NCBI RefSeq assembly: GCF_000378825.1
Contig: NZ_KB900388.1
Location: forward strand, 3,939,654-4,003,653
Direction: 5' to 3'
Source: Salinispora vitiensis
Lineage (GTDB): Bacteria > Actinomycetota > Actinomycetes > Mycobacteriales > Micromonosporaceae
Length of the DNA: 64,000 nucleotides
Position 1 is the first letter of the stretch. Each line of letters begins with the position of its first letter. Below the pieces are notes generated by a model. It was not told the origin of the DNA, searched no databases, and saw only the letters and a list, made by a program, of their open reading frames with translations. Of this stretch, positions 44,232 through 52,886 are shown one piece after another. The translations under genes were made by a program, and so were the position numbers.

Positions 44232-45725
44232 ATGGACGCGCCGCCGGTTGGAACCGGTCCACCTGCTGCTGGCTCCACCGCCCGCCCGGCGCCAGCCGGC
44301 AACCCCGCCGGCCTCCCCGGAGGCGAGGCGCTGCCCCGCCGGGTGCACCTGGGCTACGCCACCGGGTCGCTGGCCACCGGGGCCTTCGGCACCGTGCCCG
44401 GGCTGCTGCTCCTGCCCTACCTGACCGACACGCTGGGCGTGACGGCGGGAATCGCCGCCCTGCTCGTACTGCTGCCGAAGGCGTGGGACGTGCTGGTCAA
44501 CCCGGTCGCCGGCCGGATCTCCGACCGCACCCGCTCCCGGTGGGGAGCCCGCCGCCCGTACCTCCTCGGCGCCGGGATCGCGCTCGCCGTCTGCTTCGCC
44601 GCGATCTTCGCAGCGCCGTTCGGCGCCGGGGCGGCGGCCGGGGGCTACGTGGCGTTGGCCTTCCTGGCCACCGCGACCGCGTTCGCCTTCTTCCAGGTTC
44701 CGTACGTGGCGATGCCGGCCGAGCTGACCACCGGCTACACCGAGCGCACCCGGTTGATGACCTGGCGGATCGCGGTGCTGGCGCTGGCCATCCTGGTCTC
44801 CGGCGCGGTGGCCCCACTGGTGCGGGACGCGGGCGGCGGCGGTATCACCGGGCACCGCTGGATGGGGCTCTTCGTCGCCGCCCTGATCCTGCTGGGCGCG
44901 GTCGGGGCGTTCGTCGGCACCCGGTCCGCGCCGGTCGGCATCGTGCACGAGAGCGAGCCGTCGCTGCGGGTCCAACTCCGGACCGCCGTCCGCAACCGGC
45001 CGTTCCGGGTGCTCCTGGCCTGCTTCGTGATCCAGTCCGCCGGGGTGGCGACGATCCTGGCCGGGGTGAACTACTTCGCCACCCAGATCCTGCGTAACCC
45101 GGAGAGCGGGCCCACCGTCCTGTTCGCCTGCTTCGTCGGGCCGGCGCTGTTGGTCATGCCGCTGTGGAGCCGGGTCGGGCAGCGGTTCGGCAAGCGCACC
45201 GGTCTGGTCACCGCCGCGCTCCTCTTCGCCGCCGGCGCGCTGGCCCTGGTCGGAGCCGAGGTGCTCCCCGCCGTCGGCATCTACCTGCTGGTCGCGCTGG
45301 TCGGCGTCGGGTACGCCGGCCAGCAGGTCTTCGCCCTCGCCATGTTGCCCGACTGCATCGCCTACGACGAGGCCCGTACCGGCCGGCGCCAGGCGGGCGT
45401 CTTCACCGGGGTGTGGACCGCCGGCGAGACCTTCGGGTTGGCGCTGGGGCCGGGCATCTTCGGTCTGGTGCTCCAGCTCTCCGGCTACCTCTCGTCGGAT
45501 ACCGGGGCCGCCGCCACCCAGCCGGACTCCGCGCGGCTCGGCATCCTCCTCGGCTTCACCGTCCTCCCCGCCATCCTGGTCGGTGCCGCCACCCTGCTGC
45601 TGCGCCCCTACTCCCTCACCCCCGCTGATCTCGACGCCGTCGCGGAGGAGCTACCTTCTCGCGAATCCGGACCTTCGGCGGCGACCACGGTCGCCGACCC
45701 CCACGGAAAGGGCACCACTGAATGA
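44232..45725 (+). CDS. MFS transporter of the GPH (sugar:cation symporter) type
   Basis: 497 residues with about 12 transmembrane helices. PNPVAGRISDRTRSRWGARRPYLL-type motif is visible as VNPVAGRISDRTRSRWGARRP, diagnostic of the glycoside-pentoside-hexuronide:cation family (MFS_2), and FFQVPYVAMPAELT follows, also typical. Substrate unknown. The last four bases overlap the start of the following decarboxylase gene (ATGA), so the two are translationally coupled and may act on one compound. Confidence 0.87.
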   Translation: MDAPPVGTGPPAAGSTARPAPAGNPAGLPGGEALPRRVHLGYATGSLATGAFGTVPGLLLLPYLTDTLGVTAGIAALLVLLPKAWDVLVNPVAGRISDRTRSRWGARRPYLLGAGIALAVCFAAIFAAPFGAGAAAGGYVALAFLATATAFAFFQVPYVAMPAELTTGYTERTRLMTWRIAVLALAILVSGAVAPLVRDAGGGGITGHRWMGLFVAALILLGAVGAFVGTRSAPVGIVHESEPSLRVQLRTAVRNRPFRVLLACFVIQSAGVATILAGVNYFATQILRNPESGPTVLFACFVGPALLVMPLWSRVGQRFGKRTGLVTAALLFAAGALALVGAEVLPAVGIYLLVALVGVGYAGQQVFALAMLPDCIAYDEARTGRRQAGVFTGVWTAGETFGLALGPGIFGLVLQLSGYLSSDTGAAATQPDSARLGILLGFTVLPAILVGAATLLLRPYSLTPADLDAVAEELPSRESGPSAATTVADPHGKGTTE

Positions 45726-47224
45726 TCGACGAAGCGGGGCTGCCCGCCCACGGACTGCCGGCGGAGCGCGTTCTGGCCGGCATCCGGGCACTGCGCAGCG
45801 GCGACCGGCCCACCCACGGCGGGCGGCTGTTCGCGTACGTCTACGACCCGGCGGTTCCCGGGCTGGATGAGCTGACCGCGGCCGCGCACGCGGAGAGCGC
45901 CCACGTCAACGGGCTCGACCCGACCGCCTTCCCGTCCCTGCTCGCGATGGAGAACGCTCTGGTCGGTGCCGCCGCCCAGCTACTCGGGGGCGGGCCCGGC
46001 ACCGCCGCGCCGGACGTGGTGGGCTCGGTCACCGGCGGGGGCACCGAATCGCTGATCCTGGCGGTGAAGGCGGCCCGGGACGCCCACCCCGAGATCACCG
46101 AACCGCGGATCGTGATGCCGGTGACCGCCCACGCCGCGTTCGCCAAAGCCGGCCACTACCTGCGGGTGGCCGTGGACATGGTGCCGGTGTCGGCGGAGAC
46201 CCTGCGCCCCGACCCGGCCGCCATCGCCGCCGCGATCCGCCCCGAAACCGTACTGGTCGTCGCCTCCGCCCCGGGATACGCGCACGGGGTCGTTGACCCG
46301 GTCACCGAGATCGCGGCGGTCGCCGCCGACGCCGGGGTGCGCTGCCACGTGGACGCCTGTTTCGGTGGCTGGGCCCTGCCCTGGCTCCGTCGCCTCGGCG
46401 AACCGGTGCCGGCGTTCGACTTCGCCGTACCCGGGGTCACCTCGATCTCGGTGGACCTGCACAAGTACGCGTACACCCCGAAGGGCGTGTCGATCCTGCT
46501 GCACCGGGACCCGGAGCTGCGCAAGCCGCAGTACTTCGTGCACGCCGACTGGCCCGGCTACACGATGATCAACCCGGTGATCGCCTCCACCCGCTCCGGC
46601 GGGCCGATCGCCGCCGCCTACGCGACCCTGCGTCACCTGGGCGAGGACGGCTACCTGCGGCTGGCGGCGGCGACCCGGGACGCGGTGCGGGAGCTGGCCG
46701 ACGTCGTCCGGGCCGCGGACGGGCTGCGGCTCGTGGCCGAGCCCGAGTCGACCGTGATCTGCTTCACCGCGACCGATCCGGAGCTGGACCTGCTCGTGCT
46801 CGTGGACGAGCTGGCCGCGCGGGGTTGGCACACCCAACCGCAGCTCGCCCACGCCGGTCTGCCGCGCACCGTGCACCTGACGGTGACCGCGTCGGTGGCG
46901 CCGGCGGTGGCGAAGTTCGGCGTTGACCTAGCCGACGCCATCGCGGCGACCCGGGCGGCCGGTCCGGTCACGCTCCCCGCGGAACTGCTCGCCCTCGCCC
47001 GCTCACTGACCCCGGAAGGGCTGACCTCGGACCTGGTCGCCGGCCTGGCCGGCGGGCTCGGTCTCGGCCTGGGCGAGACGGCGGACGCCGGGTCGGCCGA
47101 GCCGGTGCCGGATCGGATGGCCATGGTGAACACCCTGCTCGAGGCGGTTCCGGCGGCGCTGCAGGAGCGCCTGCTCATGGAGTTCGTCGGCCTGCTGCAA
47201 CGACCCACCTGGTCTCACGACTGA
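45722..47224 (+). CDS. PLP-dependent decarboxylase/lyase (sphingosine-1-phosphate-lyase-like)
   Basis: 500 residues, fold type I group II. Signatures are GSVTGGGTESLILAVKAARD, a His in HAAFAKAGHYL, an acidic cofactor residue in CHVDACFGGWALPWL, and the PLP lysine in DLHKYAYTPKGVSIL (about 240). Closest in motif to sphingosine-1-phosphate lyase and aspartate/tyrosine decarboxylases of the same group. In actinobacteria the substrate is usually unproven. Coupled to the upstream transporter by an ATGA overlap. A hairpin follows the stop. Confidence 0.85.
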   Translation: MIDEAGLPAHGLPAERVLAGIRALRSGDRPTHGGRLFAYVYDPAVPGLDELTAAAHAESAHVNGLDPTAFPSLLAMENALVGAAAQLLGGGPGTAAPDVVGSVTGGGTESLILAVKAARDAHPEITEPRIVMPVTAHAAFAKAGHYLRVAVDMVPVSAETLRPDPAAIAAAIRPETVLVVASAPGYAHGVVDPVTEIAAVAADAGVRCHVDACFGGWALPWLRRLGEPVPAFDFAVPGVTSISVDLHKYAYTPKGVSILLHRDPELRKPQYFVHADWPGYTMINPVIASTRSGGPIAAAYATLRHLGEDGYLRLAAATRDAVRELADVVRAADGLRLVAEPESTVICFTATDPELDLLVLVDELAARGWHTQPQLAHAGLPRTVHLTVTASVAPAVAKFGVDLADAIAATRAAGPVTLPAELLALARSLTPEGLTSDLVAGLAGGLGLGLGETADAGSAEPVPDRMAMVNTLLEAVPAALQERLLMEFVGLLQRPTWSHD

Positions 47225-47262
47225 CGGCGGGGACGTTCCCGAGCGGCGCAGCCGGCTTGCTG

Positions 47263-47300
47263 CCGACGCAACCGGGTCGACGCCGGCCCGGTTGCGTCGG
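47263..47300 (+). terminator. Hairpin after the PLP decarboxylase gene
   Basis: CCGACGCAACCGGG (47263-47276) pairs perfectly with CCCGGTTGCGTCGG (47287-47300) around a 10-base loop. It lies 38 bases after the stop and before nuoB, without a U tract. Confidence 0.7.
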
Positions 47301-47344
47301 GCGCCGCCATGCTCGACGCCGGCCCGGTTGCGCCGGGCGCCGCC
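47277..47344 (+). repeat. Two 32-base direct repeats upstream of nuoB
   Basis: 47277-47308 and 47313-47344 are the same 32 bases with one difference. The first copy contains the right arm of the hairpin, so the second offers an alternative, slightly mismatched arm. Confidence 0.85.
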
Positions 47345-47396
47345 GCGGGCGCTGTGGTTGACTGTCGTACCGGGAACGGACGAGGGAGGCTGCGAG

Positions 47397-47963
47397 GTGC
47401 AGGTGCCGGCTGTGCTGGGCGAGCCGATCCGATTCGTGTTGAACTGGGGCCGGCGCTACTCGCTCTGGGTCTTCAACTTCGGCCTCGCCTGCTGCGCCAT
47501 CGAGTTCATCGCCACCAGCATGAGTCGGCACGACTTCATGCGCCTCGGGGTGATCCCGTTCGCGCACGGCCCCCGGCAGGCCGATCTCATGGTGGTGTCG
47601 GGCACGGTCACCGACAAGATGGCCCCCGCCATCAAGCGGCTCTACGACCAGATGCCGGAGCCGAAGTACGTGATCTCCTTCGGCGCCTGCTCGAACTGCG
47701 GCGGGCCGTACTGGGACTCGTACTCGGTGACCAAGGGCGTTGACCAGCTCATCCCGGTCGACGTGTACGTCCCGGGCTGCCCGCCCCGGCCGGAGGCGCT
47801 GCTGCACGGCATCCTGCGGCTGCAAGAGAAGATCGCCGCCGAGGAGGCGGGTGTCGGCGGGGTTCCCCGCCCGGACGCCTTGGCCGCGCCGGCCGACGCC
47901 CCCGCCCCCCGCTCCACCGAGTCGCTGACCGCCCCGCCGGTCCGCCCGCCCGACCCGTCCTGA
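47397..47963 (+). CDS. nuoB: NADH-quinone oxidoreductase subunit B
   Basis: 188 residues. This subunit carries the terminal iron-sulfur cluster N2; the four ligand cysteines are seen in FGLACCAIEF, SFGACSNCGGPY and VPGCPPRPEAL. The C-terminal ~40 residues are a Pro/Ala-rich tail. GTG 47397 follows GGGAGG; the in-frame N-terminal extension to 47292 runs through the repeats and is not coding. Unlike standard operons it has no nuoA before it, and a leftward gene follows. Confidence 0.93.
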   Translation: MQVPAVLGEPIRFVLNWGRRYSLWVFNFGLACCAIEFIATSMSRHDFMRLGVIPFAHGPRQADLMVVSGTVTDKMAPAIKRLYDQMPEPKYVISFGACSNCGGPYWDSYSVTKGVDQLIPVDVYVPGCPPRPEALLHGILRLQEKIAAEEAGVGGVPRPDALAAPADAPAPRSTESLTAPPVRPPDPS

Positions 47964-48007
47964 CCCCGCCCCGACCCCGTCCTGGCCCCGCCCCGAGCCG
48001 CCCCGAG

Positions 48008-48037
48008 CCGCCCCGAGCCGGTTCCCTGCCGGGGCGG
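48008..48037. terminator. Weak hairpin between convergent nuoB and dehydrogenase genes
   Basis: CCGCCCCG (48008-48015) pairs with CGGGGCGG (48030-48037), loop 14 bases. The left arm is part of three tandem copies of a GCCCCGAGCC unit from about 47989. It may end transcripts from both sides. Confidence 0.4.
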
Positions 48038-48044
48038 CCCCAGC

Positions 48045-49091
48045 TCAGGCGGTGAGGTCCAGGACCACCTTGATTTTCCCTTCGCTGACCTCGTACGCGG
48101 CCCTGAAGTCGGACATTGGTATCCGGTGGGTGATCAGGGAGTCCAGCCACGAGCGGTCGGCCTGGGCCAGCGCCGCCGCGGCCTGCTTCCAGTGCCGGCG
48201 GTTGGCGTTGACCGACCCGATGACCACGGTGTTCTCCAACACGAGCGTCCGGTTCAGCGCGCCGGCGTCGAAGTCGATGGTCCGCCCACCGCTGGACACG
48301 CCGGTCAGGCAGACGATGCCGGTCGGGCCGACCTTGCACATCGAGTCCAGCACCACCGTCGGGTTGCCGGTGCACTCCACCAGCACATCCGGCTGGAGGT
48401 CCACCTCGTTGACCGACCCGGCGTGGTAGTTGGCACCGATCGCCCGGGCCAGGTCCGGCTTCGGCCCCGTCGTGTTTCGATCCAGTACGTGCACGGTCAG
48501 TCCACGTTGGGTGGCGAACAGCGCGGCGAGCAGGCCGATCGGCCCGGCTCCGGTGACCAGAACGTTCCGCGGGTCCCACCGGGCGCGGTGGCCGACCCGC
48601 TCGATCTGCTCCCACGCCTTGGCGACCACGCTGGCTGGTTCCAGCAGCACCCCCACCTGGGTGAGGGCGGCATCGAGCGGCACGGCGAAACGTGGCTGCA
48701 CCCGCCACCGGTCCCGCGCGAAGCCGGGCAGCCCCTTGATGCCGTGCTCGGTGTACAGCCCATTGCGGCACATGTCCCACTCGTCCACGGCGCAGTTCCG
48801 GCAGGGCACCGGGTCGGGATGCCGTACGACCGCGGCCACCAAGTCCCCGCGGCGCAGGGTGCCGGTCGGGTCCGCCAGCACCCGGCCCAGCGACTCGTGC
48901 CCGATAACCAGCCGCTCCTGGTCGGGGGGCGCCTCGCCGTACTTGCCGGCGATGATCTCCTGATCGGTGCCGCAGATCCCCACCGCCAGCGCCTCGACCA
49001 GGATCGCGCCCTCCGCGGCGGCCGGCTCGGGCCACTCCTCAACCAGGCGGAGCGAGCCGGGGACCTGGGGAGAGACCGTCACCGCGCGCAT
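48045..49091 (-). CDS. Zinc-dependent glucose 1-dehydrogenase-like enzyme
   Basis: 348 residues of the medium-chain dehydrogenase family. Catalytic zinc ligands are in ICGTDQEII and IGHESLG. A structural-zinc-like cluster of cysteines is in PVPCRNCAVDEWDMCRNG, and the cofactor site is NVLVTGAGPIGLLAALFA. The motif RNGLYTEHGIKGLPGF and length resemble archaeal and actinobacterial glucose dehydrogenases (NADP preferring). ATG 49091 gives the family's MRA start; ATG 49100 adds three residues. It lies antisense between nuoB and nuoC, interrupting the complex I cluster. Confidence 0.83.
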   Translation of the reverse strand: MRAVTVSPQVPGSLRLVEEWPEPAAAEGAILVEALAVGICGTDQEIIAGKYGEAPPDQERLVIGHESLGRVLADPTGTLRRGDLVAAVVRHPDPVPCRNCAVDEWDMCRNGLYTEHGIKGLPGFARDRWRVQPRFAVPLDAALTQVGVLLEPASVVAKAWEQIERVGHRARWDPRNVLVTGAGPIGLLAALFATQRGLTVHVLDRNTTGPKPDLARAIGANYHAGSVNEVDLQPDVLVECTGNPTVVLDSMCKVGPTGIVCLTGVSSGGRTIDFDAGALNRTLVLENTVVIGSVNANRRHWKQAAAALAQADRSWLDSLITHRIPMSDFRAAYEVSEGKIKVVLDLTA

Positions 49092-49268
49092 GATCCTCAT
49101 CTTCGCGGAGGGCGGCGGGCGCTGGCGCCGAATGCCACCGCGGACCCCCGGTCGAGCCCCACCGGCCGGCGGCGCCCCGGTCGAGCCATCGGCCGTCCGC
49201 CCGCGCGGTGGAGAATGGCCCCCGCTGGGCAACGCACACCGACCCCAGCGGGTCATAGGATCGGCGAC

Positions 49269-49874
49269 ATGACTCTGGACGAGGTAGGCCAGCGGATGGC
49301 CGCGTTGCTCGCCCCGGTTGAGGTCACCACCTCGGTCTCCGGCGGTCAGGCCTACGCCCGCGCCACCGTTGACGTACCCGCGGAGAGCTGGACCGACGCG
49401 CTGCGCGCGGCCCGGGACGACGCCGAGCTGGCCTGTGACTTCTTCGACTGGCTCTCCGCGGTGGACGAGTTGGCCGCCGGGTTCGACGTGGTGGTGCACC
49501 TCTGGTCCAGTACGCGTCGGCACGGGCTGCTGCTGCGCACCCGGGTGCCCCGCGAGGCGCCACGGGTCGCCTCGGTGGTCGACATCTTTCCGGGCGCGGC
49601 CTGGCACGAGCGCGAGACACACGAGATGTTCGGCATCGACTTCGTCAACCACGTCGGCCTCAAGCCGCTGCTGCTGCCCCCGGAGTTCGAGGGGCATCCG
49701 CTGCGTAAGGAGTTCGTCCTCGCCTCCCGGGTGGCCAAACCCTGGCCGGGGGCGAAGGAGCCGGGCGAGGCCAAGGCCGGTGGCGGTCGCCGGCCGATGC
49801 GCCCACCGGGCGTGCCGGCGCCGGGGGAGTGGGGCCCGACGCCGACTCCCCCCGAGGGCGGGGGGACGGCCTGA
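49269..49874 (+). CDS. nuoC: NADH-quinone oxidoreductase subunit C
   Basis: 201 residues, the 30-kDa subunit: FFDWLSAVDELAAGFDVVVHLWS, SVVDIFPGAAWHERETHEMFGIDF, and HPLRKEF, the family signature. A Pro/Gly-rich tail follows. In classical operons nuoD comes next; here nuoH follows with overlap (TGATG), so no room exists for nuoD. ATG 49269, weak AGGATC site upstream. Confidence 0.92.
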   Translation: MTLDEVGQRMAALLAPVEVTTSVSGGQAYARATVDVPAESWTDALRAARDDAELACDFFDWLSAVDELAAGFDVVVHLWSSTRRHGLLLRTRVPREAPRVASVVDIFPGAAWHERETHEMFGIDFVNHVGLKPLLLPPEFEGHPLRKEFVLASRVAKPWPGAKEPGEAKAGGGRRPMRPPGVPAPGEWGPTPTPPEGGGTA

Positions 49875-50836
49875 TGTCGCCCTGGGTGGAGCTGCTGCTC
49901 CGGGTCGGCGCGGTGCTGGTCGCCTTCCTCACCCTGCCGCTGCTGGTCGGCCAGGCCGAGCACAAGATCATGGCGCACATGCAGGGCCGGCTGGGCCCGA
50001 TGTACGCCGGCGCCTTCCACGGCTGGGCGCAGCTGATCGCGGACGGCGTGAAGTTCGCCCAGAAGGAAGACATCACCCCCGACGGGGCGGACCGCCCGGT
50101 GTTCCGGCTCGCCCCGGTGGTGGCCCTGGTGCCCTACCTGCTGGTGCTGCTGGTGATCCCACTCGGGCCCGGCGACCTGGTCGGGCAACCGCTGGACATC
50201 GGGCTCTTCTTCGTGCTCGCCGTGGTCGGCGTCGGCGTGGTCGCGGTGCTGATGTCGGCGTGGGCCTCCGCCAACAAGTACAGCCTCCTCGGCGGTCTGC
50301 GCGCCGCGGCCCAGCTACTCGGCTACGAGTTGCCGTTCGTGCTCGCCGCCGCGTCGGTGGCGATGGCGGCCGGCACGCTGAGCCTGCCGGGCATTGTCGA
50401 GGCGTGGCAGCCCTGGTGGCTGATCTGGCAGGCCCCCGCGATGATTGTCTTCTTCGTGGCGGGGCTCGCCGAGATCCGGCGGCCGCCGTTCGACATGCCG
50501 ATCGCCGACTCGGAGCTGGTGTTCGGCTACCTGACCGAGTACACCGGCCTGCGCTTCGCGTTCTTCCTGCTCGCCGAGTACGTGGGGGTCGTGGTGATCG
50601 CCGCGCTCACCACCGTGCTGTTCCTCGGCGGTTGGCAGGGGCCGTTCGCCGACGCGCAGCTCGGCTGGCTCTGGACGCTGCTCAAGGTCGCCGCGGTCAG
50701 CTTCGTGATCATCTGGTTTCGGGTCAGCTACCCACGCCTGCGTGCCGATCAGCTCCAGCGACTCTGTTGGCTGGTGCTGGTCCCCGTGTCGCTGGCCCAG
50801 CTCGTCCTGACCGTCACCGTCCGCATCGCCCTGTAG
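49874..50836 (+). CDS. nuoH: NADH-quinone oxidoreductase subunit H
   Basis: 320 residues with about eight transmembrane helices. The quinone-chamber motifs are GRLGPMYAGAFHGWAQLIADGVKF, the acidic loop FAGLAEIRRPPFDMPIADSELVFGY (seen as LAEIRRPPFDMPIADSELV), and the E-rich TEYTGLRFAFF. It forms the membrane side of the quinone site, normally with nuoB and nuoD. ATG 49874 overlaps the nuoC stop. It is followed by unrelated genes; nuoI is 4.4 kb away. Confidence 0.94.
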   Translation: MSPWVELLLRVGAVLVAFLTLPLLVGQAEHKIMAHMQGRLGPMYAGAFHGWAQLIADGVKFAQKEDITPDGADRPVFRLAPVVALVPYLLVLLVIPLGPGDLVGQPLDIGLFFVLAVVGVGVVAVLMSAWASANKYSLLGGLRAAAQLLGYELPFVLAAASVAMAAGTLSLPGIVEAWQPWWLIWQAPAMIVFFVAGLAEIRRPPFDMPIADSELVFGYLTEYTGLRFAFFLLAEYVGVVVIAALTTVLFLGGWQGPFADAQLGWLWTLLKVAAVSFVIIWFRVSYPRLRADQLQRLCWLVLVPVSLAQLVLTVTVRIAL

Positions 50837-50865
50837 CGCATGCTGTCCCTTAGCGTTGCGGAGTG

Positions 50866-51813
50866 ATGCCCCGCAAGCTCGGCTACCTGTACGGCATCGG
50901 CGCGTACGTGCTCTGGGGCTTCTCCCCGCTCTACATGAGACTGCTGCGGCCGGCGGGCCCCCTGGAAGTCCTGGCCCACCGGATCGTCTGGTCCGTGGTC
51001 TTCGTCGCGCTGGTGCTGGCGGCGATGCGCAACCACCGTTTCCTGCGCGCGCTGCTGCGCAGACCGCGGGCCCTGGCCGCGCTCGGCATCGCCGCCGCGC
51101 TGGTCGCCCTCAACTGGGGCACCTACATCTACGGGGTCAACTCCGAGCGGGTGGTGGAGACCTCCCTCGGATACTTCGTCAACCCGCTGGTGGTGGTGCT
51201 GCTCGGAGTGTTCGTACTGCGGGAGCGGCTTCGCCCCGCGCAGTGGGCGGCATTGGGCGTGGGTGGGGCGGCGGTCGTGGTGCTGACCGTCGACTACGGC
51301 CGCCCACCGTACCTGGCGCTGGTCCTCTCGTTCACTTTCGCCGGGTACGGGCTGGTCAAGAAGCGCCTCGGCCTACCCGCCGCCGAGGGGCTCTTCGTGG
51401 AGTCGGCGGTCCTCGCCCTACCCGCGCTCGTATACCTGGCGTGGCTGGGTGGCACCGGCGGGGCCGCGTTCGGGGCGGTGTCGGCGGGACATACCGCCCT
51501 GTTGGTCTCGGCCGGAGCGGCAACCGCGATTCCCCTGCTGATGTTTGCTGGCGCGGCCAACCGGCTGCCGTTCACCAGTCTCGGGATGCTTCAGTACCTC
51601 GCCCCGATCCTCCAACTCGGCTGCGGCGTCATCATCTTCCGCGAGCCGATGCCCCCCGCTCGCCTGGCGGGCTTCGCCCTGGTCTGGCTCGCGCTCGCCG
51701 TCTTCACCGTCGATGCCGTCCGCGCCGCCCGTCGCTTCCCCCCGCACCCTGCGGAAGGAGCTTTGGCCGCGGCTCAACCCGGAGCAGGCACTTCACCGTC
51801 CCTGCGTCGTTAA
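50866..51813 (+). CDS. rarD: RarD/EamA-family permease
   Basis: 315 residues with about ten transmembrane helices. Typical RarD features are KLGYLYGIGAYVLWGFSPLYMRLL, LAHRIVWSVVF, LNWGTYIYGVNSERVVETSLGYFVNPL and LGMLQYLAPILQL. The family exports or imports small metabolites; the first member was named for chloramphenicol sensitivity. Function here is not known. It starts 29 bases after nuoH stops, ATG 50866 (GTG 50863 is adjacent). Confidence 0.86.
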   Translation: MPRKLGYLYGIGAYVLWGFSPLYMRLLRPAGPLEVLAHRIVWSVVFVALVLAAMRNHRFLRALLRRPRALAALGIAAALVALNWGTYIYGVNSERVVETSLGYFVNPLVVVLLGVFVLRERLRPAQWAALGVGGAAVVVLTVDYGRPPYLALVLSFTFAGYGLVKKRLGLPAAEGLFVESAVLALPALVYLAWLGGTGGAAFGAVSAGHTALLVSAGAATAIPLLMFAGAANRLPFTSLGMLQYLAPILQLGCGVIIFREPMPPARLAGFALVWLALAVFTVDAVRAARRFPPHPAEGALAAAQPGAGTSPSLRR

Positions 51814-51824
51814 TCCTTCGACGA

Positions 51825-52535
51825 TCACCATTGCAGCGGCTCCCGTCGGTAGAACAACTGCCCGGTGGGACCGCTGTCTGGCAGTGTCGCCAGCCAAGCG
51901 AAGGTGTCGGCAGCCTCGTCCGGAGTCTGCTCTGCCTTCCCGTAGGCCATTCGGGTGGCTACCTTGCCTGGTGAGGCGGCGTTCACCAGGATGTTCGCCA
52001 CATGGAGCTCCGCGGCCAGGATGCAGGTCAAGGCGTTCAGCCCGGTTTTGGAGATTCGGTAGGCCACGCTGCCAGAATTCATCTGCCCGAAGGTGCTCAT
52101 ATGGGTAGTGACGTTTACGATGCGGCCATACCCGAGTTTGCGCATTTCGGGTATGGCCGCCGTGCAGCAACGCCAGGCTCCCATCAGGTTGGCATCAATG
52201 GTTGCTCGAACCTTCTCCATGTCTGCCGCACTTGCTTGCTGGCCTCGGTCGATGGCTATGGCGGCATTGTTTACCAGCACGTCCAGCCGACCATAAGTGA
52301 CTCCAGTATCTGCCATGACGCGGACGACGCTCGCCGGGTCGGTCACGTCGAGTTGGTGCGACGAAACCGACAGCCCTTCCTCGCGAAGCTTCGCCGCAGC
52401 CTGTTCGGCGGCCTGTTCACTTCGGGCCGTCAGCACCGCATGTAGGCCTTGCGCGGCCAGTCGCCGCGCGATCGCGTAGCCGAGTCCTCGGTTGGCTCCC
52501 GTAACGACCGCTACGCGCTTCCCAACGTTGTTCAT
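51825..52535 (-). CDS. Short-chain dehydrogenase (carbonyl-reductase-like)
   Basis: 236 residues. Motifs: TGANRGLG at 13-20, DVLVNNAAIAID, and the Tyr-Lys pair in VAYRISKTGLNALT. The pattern TGANRGLGYAIARRLA and the RISKTGLN stretch are close to carbonyl-reductase-type SDRs. The substrate is unknown. Base composition is lower in GC than the flanking nuo genes, suggesting acquisition. Convergent with rarD, 11 bases apart. Confidence 0.85.
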   Translation of the reverse strand: MNNVGKRVAVVTGANRGLGYAIARRLAAQGLHAVLTARSEQAAEQAAAKLREEGLSVSSHQLDVTDPASVVRVMADTGVTYGRLDVLVNNAAIAIDRGQQASAADMEKVRATIDANLMGAWRCCTAAIPEMRKLGYGRIVNVTTHMSTFGQMNSGSVAYRISKTGLNALTCILAAELHVANILVNAASPGKVATRMAYGKAEQTPDEAADTFAWLATLPDSGPTGQLFYRREPLQW

Positions 52536-52886
52536 CCGACTATGTGATCAAACCGTGGAGCTGATCGTCCAGAACGGTGTGCTCGGGAATGGAGGCGGGC
52601 GTCGTGCTTCACAGTGTGCTGGGGGTGCGGCTACGGTCGGAAGGGTTTGGCCGCCTTGGGCGAGAGCCTTTGGGTGGGGCCGGGGTTGCGGGTGGGTGGC
52701 CGCGGCAGGCGATTGCGTCGCCGGACCTGCTGCTCGTGTGGGAGTAGGAGTTTGGCCATCTGCCGGAAACGATTGACGAAATTATCTGCAGGTGCCGCAG
52801 GTGCCGCAGGTGCCGCAGGTACTTGCGGGTCGCGTGCCTGCGGCAGAAACGCCGCTACTGATGTATTCGCGTCGAATCCGCACTGT
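52536..52886. other. Gene-free stretch with 9-bp tandem repeat
   Basis: About 350 bases between the SDR start and the broken methyltransferase. It includes three perfect copies of CAGGTGCCG plus a partial fourth at 52789-52820. Short open frames cross it but show no recognisable protein. It may be the remains of a disrupted region. Confidence 0.6.
52789..52815 (+). repeat. 9-bp tandem repeat
   Basis: Three perfect copies of CAGGTGCCG, followed by a partial fourth (CAGGTACTT). Confidence 0.9.
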
